64,000 nt of DNA from Castor canadensis (Eukaryota; Chordata; Mammalia; Rodentia; Castoridae), in assembly GCF_047511655.1 (NCBI RefSeq), contig NC_133391.1, positions 129,612,906-129,676,905 of the forward strand, written 5' to 3'. The notes below the pieces were generated by a model that saw nothing but the letters and a program-made list of their open reading frames with translations, was not told where the DNA came from and did no database searches. Made by a program: the position numbers and the translations under genes. Shown in pieces: positions 1-11,624 of the stretch (its first letter is position 1; every line of letters starts with the position of its first letter).

Positions 1-1395
1 TAGTCTTGTCACCTTAGAGCTTGTTTATGGAAGATTCAAGAAAACTATAAAATACATAAAGATATATAAATTTAAATAACATAGCTGCAGGTCTTTGGTC
101 CCAGGGCTGTGCCTTAACTTTAACCAATATTTTCTTCTGTTTTGCTGCATTTCAAAGTAAGGTAATGGTGGAGTTAGGGCTGGGCATTTTATATCCAAGC
201 TTTCAACTGATTGGATGTCTGGCAATAGCTGGATTTGACAAAACCACAGACCACCTCCGGAGGGTCTTGTGACCCTTTTGAGATACAAACTCTTAACTAC
301 TTGCCATGGGCTGCCCTGCATGGATGATGCCTTTTTGCCAGCTGTGGATCAGGAGCTATTTCAGGTAGTTATTTTTTATTGGTTTTTATTTTCAAACACT
401 ACTGGGGAAGCATATTCTTGTTCAGTTATAGAAAGGTGTTTTGCCTTCTACAACTCACAGGAAAATGAACTTGATTTTAAACCGGAGCCATCTTGCTTAA
501 TCACCTGCTCACCAGCTTCCTGTCGTGTTAAGAGACTATACACTATGAAAGAGCTCATTTGTTTAACCCTACAATTTTTCTCCAACTAACATCAACCAAA
601 CTTCCTATGTCTCTATAAACCTATGTATTTAAATGCAAAGTTGTGTATGATACCAGTTCACTTAACATAAAGAATTCACTGTTCTCTAAAATTTGTTTCT
701 GTAAAACATACCCATTTACAATTATTAATTTAAAGTTGCACAATAGCCAGCTCCTGAAAGCTATGAAAAATTCCAGCTGGACATGGAAACCTTGTCCCAC
801 TGCTGCCCAGCCCTTGGAATATGCGACTTTTCCGTGAAAGGAGAGATTCTTTTTTTTAGGAAAAATGAGCCTCCCGTTATTTTATTTTTTGACACAAACT
901 GTAGATTTTAGCAGCCCTGGCCCAAAGGAATTTAATTACTTTTGTTTTAAACAGTATAAAGGGGACATTATAATTACAAAATATATCCTTACTGATTTTA
1001 GTTGTTTTTTAATTTTATTCCTTTGGATATGTTTTCAGAGTGGTAAATTGTGTGTGAGCATTACAAATGATGATCCTTTTAGTGGTTTCTTAGACTCTCT
1101 TACAGCCCATGGGGATAGTACTGTACATCAATACCTTCATATGAAATTTTTATATGCAATGAAAATAAAAGCATGGGTTGATTCTGCCTATTTATGACTT
1201 GGTCTTTCACAAATAAAAGATTGTTGGTTTTGAATTGTAATTCAGTCAAAACATATTTCCAACAATAGTGAACATTGTCAAAATGAAAGGAAAATAGTGA
1301 CATCATAAATTAGTATTGAGATTCATAACCCCAATGAATGTTGACTAATCTTCCAATATAAAAATTATCTGGTATATTGAAAGTTACCAGTCACA
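1..1395. other. Unique AT-rich sequence, no feature recognised
   Basis: Open frames of up to 110 codons occur on both strands, but none has splice context, a domain or composition that stands out from AT-rich background. I see no repeat I can name here. Confidence 0.5.
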
Positions 1396-1399
1396 GACA

Positions 1400-1800
1400 T
1401 TTAACAGTTACTTGTCAGTTATCCATTCTGCACACTACAAGCTTCTAAGGATTCACAGTAAATGAGACACATAGTCTCCTCTCAAGAAGGTTATACTGGA
1501 GAGGAAAAGGCATTAACTGCCCAATGCACATGTCCTCAAAATTGTGCCCAATATAATGAAGAAGCTCAGTGTTGTGATCAAGAGGGATCGTGAGCTTGAA
1601 GTGTTCCAGAGGGCTCAAGAAGGCTTCCTGGAGAGTGATTTGAGGCTGAAAACTTAAAAGACTAGGAGGTCATCAAGGAAACAGGAGTTGATAGGAAGAG
1701 GAAGGGATTCAGCCATGGAAAACATCATTTCCAAAAATCCTGAGATGCAAATGAGTTTGAGACATCTGGAGAAATGGAGTGACAGCAGGAGGGAGGATTG
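1400..1800 (-). repeat. LINE-2-like ancient repeat fragment, antisense
   Basis: The stretch has the wording of an ancient mammalian repeat read in reverse: a segment about tissue-like 'ctcaagaaggtt...ctggagaggaaaa', then 'aggcttcctggagagtgatttgagg', followed by purine-rich text. It is strongly diverged. The LINE-2 assignment rests on memory of the consensus and could be another old family. Confidence 0.35.
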
Positions 1801-1834
1801 GCAGGGCCCAGGGATGTGAGGCCATTTCTAAGCA

Positions 1835-2080
1835 CCTATGTAATATAACACCCTTGCTTTATCACTGTATCCCCTTAATTTTTATTTATTTTCTTTGTAA
1901 TGCTTATCAAAAATTGATATGCAAATCTAAATTATTGTCTGTCTTCCTCCCCCATAACACCCCCTGCTTTGCAGGAACATAGCTCCAGGAAAACAAGGTC
2001 TTTGCTTACCAGGGTATTATTAGTACTTAAAAGTAGGCCTGAAACACAGTACGTTCTTATTGTGTGTTGAATGTAGCCAC
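1835..2080 (+). repeat. LINE-2-like 3' end fragment
   Basis: The order of short blocks matches the 3' end of LINE-2: a 'tatcccc' block, a pyrimidine-rich block, 'caggaacatagctcc', then 'cctgaaacacagtacgttc' and a 'tgtgttgaatg' end. It stops where the MER2 copy begins. Heavily mutated. Confidence 0.45.
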
Positions 2081-2087
2081 TAAGATG

Positions 2088-2385
2088 CAGTCATCCTTCA
2101 TTATCCATGCAGGATTGGTTCAAGGATCTCCTGCTGATAACCAAAATCCAAGGATACCCAAGTCCTTTATATAAAATGGTGTAGCATTTGCATAGAACTT
2201 GTACACATCCTCCCATATACAATCTATAAATTACTTATAACACCCAATACAATGCAAAAGCTATGCACATAGTTATTACAATGTATTGTGTAAGGAATGA
2301 TGGTAAGGAAAAAGTCAATAGATTTTCACAATTTTTTCTGAATATTTTTTCATCCATGGTTGGTTGAAAATACAGATGAACTGGT
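2088..2385 (+). mobile_element. MER2-like Tigger (TcMar) DNA transposon copy
   Basis: The start 'cagtcatccttcattatcc', the block 'ggattggttcaaggatctcc', 'ccaaaatccaaggatac', 'cccttatataaaatgg'-like text and the closing 'catccatggttggttgaa' follow the MER2/Tigger consensus in order. It is a non-autonomous remnant with no transposase frame. The length of about 300 bp is close to the usual length for MER2. Confidence 0.7.
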
Positions 2386-2635
2386 AGGTGCAAAGGCTGA
2401 ATGTAATTCAATCTGATATGACATTTTGCAATCTTAGTTTTTTTAAGGTTGATACCATAAAACCATTCTGGTGGCTTTTGGTTTTGAGCTTGATAATCCT
2501 GGATAATGACAGTTTAGACTTTTCTGTCTTACTGCTAGTGAAAAACTGCTTGTGTATTTCTTACAAATTCTGTTTTTTTGGGTTTTTTTTAAAAATAAAT
2601 GAAAGACAAAATATATTTTATGATGTGAAGGCAAA

Positions 2636-2756
2636 CAGGTATGTAGTAGTACATGCCTGTAATACAGCACTCTGCAGAACAAGACGAGGATCACAAGTTC
2701 CAAGCCAGGCAAGAGACCCTATCTCAAAAATAAAACAACAAAAAAAGTAAAGAAAG
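2636..2756 (+). mobile_element. SINE, single B1/Alu-like monomer
   Basis: It reads 'acatgcctgtaatacagcac', then 'gaggatcacaagttccaagccaggcaa', 'agaccctatctcaaaaa' and an A-rich tail. This is one B1/Alu-like (7SL-derived) monomer of the composite rodent SINE seen elsewhere in the window, without the ID part. The first bases are degraded. Confidence 0.7.
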
Positions 2757-4285
2757 TATTAATTTAATCCCCAGATAATGTTCAAGCCACACCAGCAGAA
2801 TAAGGGAGAATGATCTATCCTAACCCCTGCACTATGTACTTCAGCCGGGACAAAGAATAATCACAAAGCCAAGAGATGTCTACTTTGTGCCTTCCAGGAA
2901 ATTCTTAATTTAAAGTCAAGTTCCCTTTTCAGGACCCATGACCCCAAAGTGAGATGATGAGACAAAGGAACCAACTCCCTTCCTTTCCCTACTTGTCCCC
3001 ATTCTGAGTTAGGCTAATTTGGATGTGTTCAGATCTCTGGTCTGAAAACATTTCCTCAGGCACACAGAATTTGACCCTTTGAGTTCCTTCAACCATCCTT
3101 CATTACAGATGTTAAAGATAATTGTTATGATCCAAAGCTGGATGGCAGATGTTACTTCCTATTTATTTAACTTATCCATCCCACCTCTGCATAACCTTAG
3201 TATATGAATTCTCCGTAATGAGGAAAGGACCTGGGGTAAAAGTATAAAGAAAAAGAAGATGACAATGAAGTGAAGAGATAAGCGCATGCCTCTGTTCAGT
3301 GGGAAGGACATGCTGTGAGACAAGGAAGATTATAGGTGAACTCCTTGTAGGGTACATGTATTTATGAAGGAAATGGGGACAGGCCAACAATCAGCATAGG
3401 CTGGAGTCCCTCTCACCATTACATCTGTTCAGCAGGGCATTTGTTGGCTACTTAAAAATCCTGAGCCAACAGACACGACTCTACAATCTGAACAAAGCAA
3501 GTATGTTGTCTGAAAAGGTCTATTATCTGAGAGTTGGTTCTCCTGTGCCCTGTTTTGAACTAAAAAGCAGACTAAGTGTATAGTGGCAAGCACTCAGTGT
3601 TCGGGCTGTGAAATGGATGGCTTTTTATCATGGCTGCATTAATTGGCAAACCAAGCAGTCTCTCACCTTGGAGCTTCTTAACACTTGGCTCATTTTCTTC
3701 CTAGCACTAGTTTCTGTTTCTCACTGTTCATTTACAGCCTCTGGGCAGAGAGAGACAGAAAAAGTCAGGCCACTCCACCCCTGCTGCAGTAGGTCACACA
3801 AAGGATAAATGCAACATCTTTCCCCACCCCAGCAGAAGTCAAATTCAAGGGGCAAGGAAGGAAACCAAGGATGCCACTGCTGTCCAGGTAACTGTCCACC
3901 TCCAAAGAATGAGAGCAAGGACCCACTCATGTTTGGTATCACATGGAATTATACACTAATCAAAGAATATCTTTCTGAACTTACTGTAAAAAAAAATAAT
4001 TACAGAGATCAATGATTGAAATACCCAATGAGTAAACTGGGAAAGTTAAAAGCAAGCAAGGGTGAGGAGAAAAAAAAAACAAATGAGGAAAATGGGAGAA
4101 ACTACAAAATGGTGTCCCTCCACTGCCAGAACATCCAAGAACAGTGATGATTCCTCCTGTACCCCTACAGGATGGAGTTATTAGTCCTTAATATTGTATA
4201 TGGCCTGAAGAGTCTCATGGAACTAAATCACCCTCAACTCTTATTAGTCTTGGGCAGATAACCCTGTGCCTCAGCCATGTGGCAC
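2757..4285. other. Unique sequence, no feature recognised
   Basis: No repeat or gene signal I can support. Overlapping short frames near 3600-4015 on both strands look like chance. Confidence 0.5.
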
Positions 4286-4289
4286 TTTT

Positions 4290-4545
4290 ACATTGGGTAT
4301 CATCTCTTTGATCATCTCTTCTTGTAAAACTGCTCACCTCTCTAGACCTAAGCATTCTTTAGTCTGCAAAGCCTTATCCATTAGTGTTTAGTACATAACC
4401 TCTATGCTGGTTTTTCTCTAATGTGTTGTAATTCTTAATTTACCTTCTGTCACTCTTACTGGATTGTGAGATTTTTGAAAACCTTGTGCTCCCTTTTGCC
4501 TGGTTAGTAAGGAATTTACTCAAGATATTAATATTTGAGTCTTTT
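4290..4545 (+). repeat. Possible LINE-2-like 3' fragment
   Basis: Pyrimidine-rich blocks followed by 'ggattgtgagatttttgaaaacc' resemble the LINE-2 3' region ('actgtaagctccttgagg'-type block). Match is weak. Confidence 0.25.
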
Positions 4546-5785
4546 TTCTCCTTTAACACCAGCATTTCTTGGAGCTGACAACAGCATTAACTAGGATCTC
4601 ATCAAATTACCATGTACCAAAGAGAATGAGAATTTACAGGTGTTTTAACATGTAATCCTGGTGATTACTATGGACCACAGAGTTTGAGGAGCACTGGTAA
4701 AGACCTCATGGAGTTGTTTTTCCTCTTGATTTTGGGAAAGAAAAAAAAGGTAATGCTCACCCGTTTTTCTAATATGTTGTAGTGGATTGAAAGGATACAT
4801 GGTACTGTAGGCATTAGAGCAAGTGACCTGGTCAAGGTTAATCTGAGGAATAGTAGAATCACCTGTTTAGTCAATTTCAATCAAGCCAGAAAGGAATGCT
4901 AAGCCAGCTATTAGCTCCCCTCAGCAGTACAGGGACCATGGGATTGGCTGTTACCATCAGGTAATGAGTGGCATCCCAAGCTGGCACAGGCTAAAGGGAG
5001 AAAATATTCAAATGTCATAAAAAACAAAAATGAGACTAGAAGGAAATTACATTCATGTTCTGATAACCATTTATGTAATGAACAGAAACCGAGAACTTTC
5101 TCAGACTTCAACTGCTCCAGCTGGGTTCTTGTTTAATTACTCAGTCAGGTGCCCTTCTGCTTTTGTAATTTGGTGAAACCATACAACACAGGGCTTGGGA
5201 TCTGGCATCGCAAGGAGAAGACAAAGGGGTCAAATGACACAACCCAGAAGTTCAATGGAGGAAACTCCTTGTTGTGTTAACTTTGACCATTGGGAGTCCA
5301 GAGATGGGAAGAAGCCAGTAACATTAATTTCTTCTCATTTTTCTCTCCCAAGACTATTTTGAGGTGTGGTCTCCTCTTGAAGCCCATCAGGATACTCTGC
5401 ACTTGCATGGCAGCAACAGCATCTCTCAGGTGACCATCAGTGTCTCTTGGCTGCTCATGGTGTAGCAGAAGCTAGTGTAGAAACATGAATCACAGCACAC
5501 TGCTTCGCAACTTACTACTTCCTTTCTTTTTCTGGTCTGTACTGCATTTGCGTCATTTTGCCTTCACCCCTAACTGCTTAAAGACTTGCACCTCCCAAAC
5601 TATCCTCATTTTGATCCCACCCTCAGGGTCTGTTCCTTAGGGATCCTGAGCTATCTGCCATCTTGTACATGCTGAATAGCAATAACAATTTCTTCATACA
5701 GATGCATATGCACTAAGTATTTAAAATTGGGTTTTTGGTATTACAGGCAGGCTTTGTACCTCTTTCTTATTTCATATTATAGAGC
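4546..5785. other. Unique sequence, no feature recognised
   Basis: No repeat or coding signal that I can name. Confidence 0.45.
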
Positions 5786-5799
5786 ATAAAGAAAGTTTC

Positions 5800-8700
5800 A
5801 GCATACATAAGAACATTTAAATAATTTTCTCTATCAAACCACATTGATAAAAATCAACAGCAAGAGAAACTACAGAAGTACACAAGCACATGGAGACCAA
5901 AAAATACAATTTTGAAGGATCAGTGGGTCATTGAAAAAATAAGAGGGGATGCAGAAAATTCTGAGAATCAAATGAAAATGTAAACACAACAGAACCTTTG
6001 AGACATAGCAGAGAAAGTGCTAATAGGAAAGATTTAGTTATGAGAGCCTATGTTAAAAAATCGGAACAGATCTCAAGTAACCTAATGATGTACATTAAGG
6101 TCCTACAGTAACAAGAACCAGACAAACCTAAAATCAGTAAATGGAAAGAAATAATAAAGATTGGAGCAGAAATTAATAAAATGCATTCTAAAAGAACATT
6201 ACAAAGAATTAACAGAGTTGGTGCTTCGAAAAGATAAACAAGATTGACTAACTCCTCAGCCAAAGTGACCAAAAGAGAGAGTATGAAGACCCAAGTTAAT
6301 AAAATTGGAGATGAAAAGGATATCACAAATATACCAATGAAATTCAGAGGATTCTTTAGAGAATATTTTTGAAAGCTTATGAACCCAAAAACACTGAAAA
6401 ATTGAGAAGAAATAGATATATTTCTAGAAACTTGAACTAAGAGGACATAAACCATTTAAACAGATATATAACAAGCAATGAATTTGAAGCAGTAAAAAAG
6501 TCTCCAAACAAAGAAAAGCCCAGGGCTGGATGAAGTCACTGCTGAATTATACCAAACCTTTCAAGTCTATAAAATAGAAAATGGAAGGAACACTACCAAA
6601 TTCATTATATGGGTCCAGAATTACTAGGATACCAAAAGCATATGAGAACACAACAACAACAAAAAAAGAAAATTTATATACTAATTTATTTGAAGAACCT
6701 AAGCATAAAAGTTTTCAAGAAAATATTTGTGAACTGAAGCCAGGCACTGGCAGCTTACACCTATAATCCTGGCTACTCAAGGGGCAGAGATCAGGAGGAT
6801 CACGGCTCCAAAGCCAGTTCACAAGACCCTATCTGAAAAAACCCATCACAAAAAAGGGCTGGTATAGTAGCTGAAGTTGTAGGCCCTGAGTTCAAACCCC
6901 AGTACCACAGGGAAAAAAAAAATTGCAAACTGAATCAAGAACATGTTAAAAAGATCATATGCCCAAAAAGATCAGGTTGATTTCACTCCAGGGATGCAAG
7001 AATTATTTGTCATACACAAATTAATAAATGTGATTCAGCACACAAACCAAATAAAGGATGAAAATCACACAATCATCTCAATAGATGCAGAAAAGCCTTT
7101 GACAAAATTCAACATCCCTTCATGATGAAAGCCCTCAAGAAACTAGAAGGAGCATGTGTCAACATAACAAAGGGTATATGCAACAAACTTGTAGCCAACA
7201 TCATACTAAATGGAGAAAAACTGAAACCATTTCCTCTGAAGGCAGAAATAAGGCAAAAATGTCCCTTCTCTCCACTCTCATTCAATTTGGTGCTTAAATT
7301 TTTAGCCAGAGCAATAAAGCAATAAAAAGAAATAAAAGGGAGACAAATAGGAAAAGAAGATATCAAATTATTCCTATTTGCAGATGATTAGATTTAATAC
7401 TTAAAAGGCCCTAAAGACTCCACTGGAAAAAAAATTTAGATCTGGTAAACACTTTTGGTATGGTAGCTGTATACAAATTCAACGTTGAAAAATCAGCTTT
7501 TCTATATACCAGCAACAAACAGACTAAGAAATAAATCAGGGAAACAATCCCATTCATGATAGCCTCAGAAAATAAATAAAATATTTAGGAATAAACTTAC
7601 CTAAGGATGCAAAGACCTCTACAATGAAAACTATAATATATTAAAGAAAGAAACCCAAAAAGACAGTGGAAGATGGAAAGACCTCCCATGTTCATGGATT
7701 GGCAGAATTAATTTTGTGAAAATAGCTATTCTACCAGAGTCTACAGACTCAATGCAACCCTGAATAGCATTCCAATCTCATTCTTCATAGAAATAAAAAA
7801 ATCAATCCTAAAATAGATATGGAAGCATAAAAGACCCTTAATACCCAAAACAGTCCTGAACAAAAAAGAACAATTCTGGAAGTATCACAATACTGGATTT
7901 CTGTTATGCTACAGAGCCATTGTAACAAAAACAATATGTGTAGTACCACAAAAACAGGTATTTAGAACTATGGAATAAATAGAAGACCCATAAATAAGCC
8001 CATACAGCTATAGTCATCTGATTTTAAACAAAGGTGCCAAAAACTTACGTCTAGACAAGACAGCTTCTTCAACAAATGTTAGGAAAACTGCATATCCACA
8101 TGAAGAAGACTGGAAATAGATCCCTATCTCTCATCCTGTACAACAAATTAATTTCAAATGGATCAAAGATCTTAATGTAAGACTTAGAACTTTGAAACTA
8201 CTACAGAAAAACAAAGGGAAAACTCTTGAAGACATAGGCATGGGTAATGAGTTTCTGAATAGGAAATAAGAGCAAGAATTGACAAATGGAATTGCATCAA
8301 ACTAAAAAGCTTCTGTACACCAAAGGACACAATCATCAGATTGAAGAGACAGCCTACGGAATGGGAGAAAATATTTGCTGTATATTCATCAGACAAGGGA
8401 TTAATATCCAGAATATACAAAGAGCTTGAAAATTAACTACTAAAAAATAGTCTGATTAATTAATTGGCAAGGGAATTGGACAGTTCTGAACAAATGAAGT
8501 ACAAAATGATTAATAAATACATGAAGAAACATTCAATATCCTTAGCCATAAAGGACACACAAATCAAAGACATTGAGATTCTAGTTCACCCCAGTCAGAA
8601 TGACTGTCATAAAACGAACAACAAATGTTGGTGAGGATGAGGGGAGGGAACATAAATTAGAGTAGCCACTATGGAAATCAGTATGGAGATTCCCCCAAAA

Positions 8701-9030
8701 TCCAAAAATAGAACTACCATGTGAGCCTGCTATATCATTCCTGGGCATATATCTGAAGGAATGTAAGTCAACATACAATCAAGATATCTGTACACCAATG
8801 TGTATAGCAGCACTATTCACAATGGCCAAGGTATGTAATCAGTCTATGTGCTCATCAAACAAAGAATGGATAAAGAAAAGGTGCGATATATACACAATGA
8901 GGCATTGTTCATTCACAAAGAAGAATTAAATTATGCCATTTGCCCGAAAATGGATGGAATTGGAGGACAAGTTAAATGAAATAGGTCAGACTTAGAAATA
9001 TGAAGTACCACATATTTTTCTCTCATGAAG
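5800..9030 (+). pseudogene. LINE-1 ORF2 remnant (endonuclease/RT protein, 3' two thirds)
   Basis: ORF2p nicks target DNA and reverse-transcribes L1 RNA. Here only the part after the endonuclease is present. Translation in shifting frames gives the recognisable L1 landmarks in order: the linker before the RT near 6100-6400; 'AEFYQTF' near 6540; 'GTLPNSLYGSRITRIPK' from about 6587; '[13 protein letters not shown]' from about 6970; '[17 protein letters not shown]' ending at 7125; '[16 protein letters not shown]' from about 7194; '[19 protein letters not shown]' ending at 7325; and the RT active-site motif FADD near 7375, which is followed directly by a stop. Stops, frameshifts and the SINE insertion rule out function. 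Confidence 0.9.
6739..6922 (+). mobile_element. Composite SINE (B1-like + ID-like) nested in L1
   Basis: The first monomer reads 'gccaggcactggcagcttac...taatcctggctactcaa...gcagagatcaggaggatcacgg', the linker 'accctatctgaaaaaaccc', and the second 'aagggctggtatagtagctg...ccctgagttcaaaccccagtacc', then an A-tail. Flanking copies 'tttgtgaactgaa' (6726-6738) and 'attgcaaactgaa' (6922-6934) form a diverged target-site duplication. The insertion is younger than the host L1. Confidence 0.92.
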
Positions 9031-9325
9031 AATCTAGACTTAAATAAAAATGAATACAATGACATGAACATAAAAAGGGACTATGGGGGTGGGGGCAGAG
9101 AGAGCCAGCGATAGTGAGGAGAGCCAAAGGAGAGGATGAGAGGAGGGAGACTGATCAGAGTACATTATCTGCATATATAACGATAGCATGATTATACACA
9201 TTAAAAGTTGTAAAACAGAAAATGCAGAGGAGGAGGGATAAGAGATTACGATCAAAAGTGTATTATATGCATATATGGAAATATCACAATGAAAACCCCT
9301 TTGTACAATACATGCTAATAAAAAC

Positions 9326-10300
9326 ATTAATAGAAATGCACCCACTCTTTGTTCCAACAAGGGTCAGCAGTCATAAAATGGCTCCTACAATGGTTGGTAA
9401 TTTTTTTAAACCAAGAATTAAAGTTTGGCCTATTAGAATATATGACATTGTTTACCAGCCCTTGAACTTAACGAGTGAGAGGAAGAAGAGAATAAATTTT
9501 GGCTTCTATGACATTTTCTAATTTCCCTGGTTTACACATATGCTAACAAGCAGCTGTGTTTAAAACAGACTCACAGACTCAGCCTTTCCAGAAGAACCAG
9601 GTCTCACTGTTGAGTAAGTACTCCATTCTTTCCCCTAGATAGCTTTAAGGTCACTCAGCAAGAAAGAGGGCAAAGTTGCTCAAGAGATTTTGTAATTCTT
9701 CCCTTCCCACTTGTTTTGCTAAGGCTGGTAGCACCACAACTCATGTGAACTCTTTCTTTATTAAGAGAAATAAAAGTGTTAATTCCATCAAGGCACATCT
9801 CTAGAGAACAGAATTCTGGGTTTGGGTTTCATGGTATCAGGGCAGAGTGTTTCTGCCATAATCATTCTTAGGCTTTCCTACTAGTTGAGCAGTAGCCATT
9901 CAAAAGGTATGCAAATGAGATTGTTCTGCCACTTAGGTAAAAGAGTCGAAGCTCTTTAGTCTACAACCTAAAAAGCCTGTTAAGGAGGATGGGTAGTAGT
10001 AGAGGAAGGGTGGCAGTAACCTAAGGGGGAGGAATGCAGAGAGATTTTCCTGAGAGCAATTTAACATATTTAACATACTGTTCTAACCTTCCAGGGTCCA
10101 CTGTGGTACCTACTGTACTTCAGAAGAAACCCAGAAGTCACCAGAACTGCCGTGAGACACACCTGGCTTCAGGTCACTAAAGGAATTTTTTAAAATCTAA
10201 GCTCCAATTTTCTTTATTGTAAGAGCTAATTTGAGGCAGGCTAGATTAAGGGAAAGTTTGGGACTGAGATTCCTCCCTAACACACCTTAAGCGCTCCACT
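9326..10300. other. Unique sequence, no named feature
   Basis: No gene. An ATGCAAAT octamer at 9909-9916 is the only recognisable short motif and may be chance. Part of this stretch could belong to the LTR-like block that follows. Confidence 0.4.
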
Positions 10301-10632
10301 GAAATTACAATAAGTTAGAAAGAATGGGAACTTTCTCCCTTGTGGATGGGCATCTCAGAATTAACATACTGGAGTTGGCCCATCTCCTCCCCCTGGCTCT
10401 AAGGTCCTTGGAGCGCCCATGCCTCATCTTGTTCTCCTCTTGCCATAGGTTATTATAGGTTTTAAAAGCATCTGAAGAGCAGAAACACGTGCTCTGCTTC
10501 CATCTGGGTCCTACCATGCTTCCCTTTGTATTTCTCTTCCCTAACTTTTAATAAACTCCCTTTACACCCACTTGTCCTGCCATGGATTCTTCCTGGTGGG
10601 ACACAAAGAACTTGGGAGTCTTCTGATCATAA
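10300..10632 (+). repeat. LTR-like block, probable class I ERV solo LTR 3' part
   Basis: A pyrimidine-rich stretch is followed by 'cttttaataaactccctttac' (a poly(A) signal inside an R-like region) and then 'ttcttcctggtgggacaca'. That order is typical of the R/U5 end of gamma-type endogenous retroviral LTRs. The 5' boundary is not clear and no internal viral gene is seen. The LTR class is inferred from layout, not from a named consensus. Confidence 0.45.
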
Positions 10633-10880
10633 ACTGTACCATGGTTACTTCATTTATTATTGATTTTTTAATTTTTGTAGAGGTAATACAGGTACAAGGT
10701 TGTTTAAAAAACTTCTGTATGGCTCATTATCATCCATGGTGTGGATGCAGTATCTTCTGATATTTTTTGTAGTTTGCTTTACACTTTCTTTTGCTCACTT
10801 ATTTCCTCTTGTCTACCTTTCTGTTTGTTTGGTCTGTCTCTTCTGTTAGAGGTTTTCTCCATGCTATCTGATGATTCTTG

Positions 10881-11270
10881 TGTTAGGATAAACAAAAGGA
10901 AGCCGTGTTAAAACTGGATCCCCTTCCCCTTGAAAGTGGCTTACTGGAAACTTTCCACCTGACTCTAAAGAAAAATAAACATCCACCGACCTTCTATATC
11001 TACCCCCAATCTGTAAGCAGCTGGGGGCTCCAGCTCTTTTGCTGGGATCGCCCAAGAAGGTCACTGGGCAGGATAATACTCAATGGCCCTCTGACCCTCC
11101 TGAGATAATGAAGGGTGGGTCATTCCTTCTAGGCCAGGTGGGCAGTTTCTAGTAAATGGCTAAAAAGAGGGTGTTTATTTTCCTTTAGGGCCAGGTGGAG
11201 AGTTTCCAGTAGGTCATTTTCAAGGGGGAAGGTATCCAGTTAACATGGCTTCCTTGTGTTCACCCTAACA
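10881..11270. repeat. 390-bp element with long terminal inverted repeats
   Basis: The left end begins TGTTAGGATAAACA and the right end is its inverse, CCTAACA. Aligning 10881-10980 with the reverse complement of about 11172-11270 by hand gives about 84% identity over roughly 100 bp, with one 2-base gap. The spacer of about 190 bp holds the 'ctgggggctccagctctttt' block. Next to the right arm, the motif ggccaggtgg-n-agtttc-tagta occurs twice in tandem (about 11132-11160 and 11190-11215). It could be a foldback-type DNA element or two LTR fragments joined head to head. No clear target-site duplication is visible. There is no coding capacity. Confidence 0.7.
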
Positions 11271-11620
11271 TTTTACACGCTAAGTATGAGAAGGTACCAG
11301 GGCTTCTCAGTTTAGAATGTATAATTTCACATAAGTTCCCTGGTTCTAATACAGTACCTCTTTTCTTAGAGGTGGACTTGATGCAAGCTAGAACATAGGA
11401 AAATTGGCCATGGAACTCCTCAGAGCTGTGGCTAATTCTCAGCCCATTTCATGCTGAATTTCTTATCTTAGCCCAGTATTATCCTTTGCTATAATGAGTT
11501 GTAAGACAAAATGTTGTGATGATCCTGCCCTCCATTGTCCCTCAGATAGGAACATGAATACTGATCACACCGTAGCTCCTCCTAACCCAGGGACCATTCA
11601 AAGCACTCCCCACAGATTAC
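11271..11620. other. Unique sequence, no feature recognised
   Basis: Lies between the inverted-repeat element and a LINE-1. Nothing supportable seen. Confidence 0.5.
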
Positions 11621-11624
11621 TGGT

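Larger units (their letters stand above)
5790..9325 (+). mobile_element. LINE-1 copy, 5'-truncated and degraded, with nested SINE
   Basis: A plus-strand L1 that begins within ORF2 (about 'aaaccacattgataaaaatcaac') and runs through the reverse transcriptase and C-terminal region into a 3' UTR ending near 'tgctaataaaaacatt'. ORF2 is broken by many stops and frameshifts, so the copy is old. A composite SINE sits inside it at 6739-6922. The G-rich block at 9085-9155 and the 'tgcatatatggaaatatcacaatgaa' block belong to the 3' UTR. There is no long poly(A) tail left. Confidence 0.9.
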
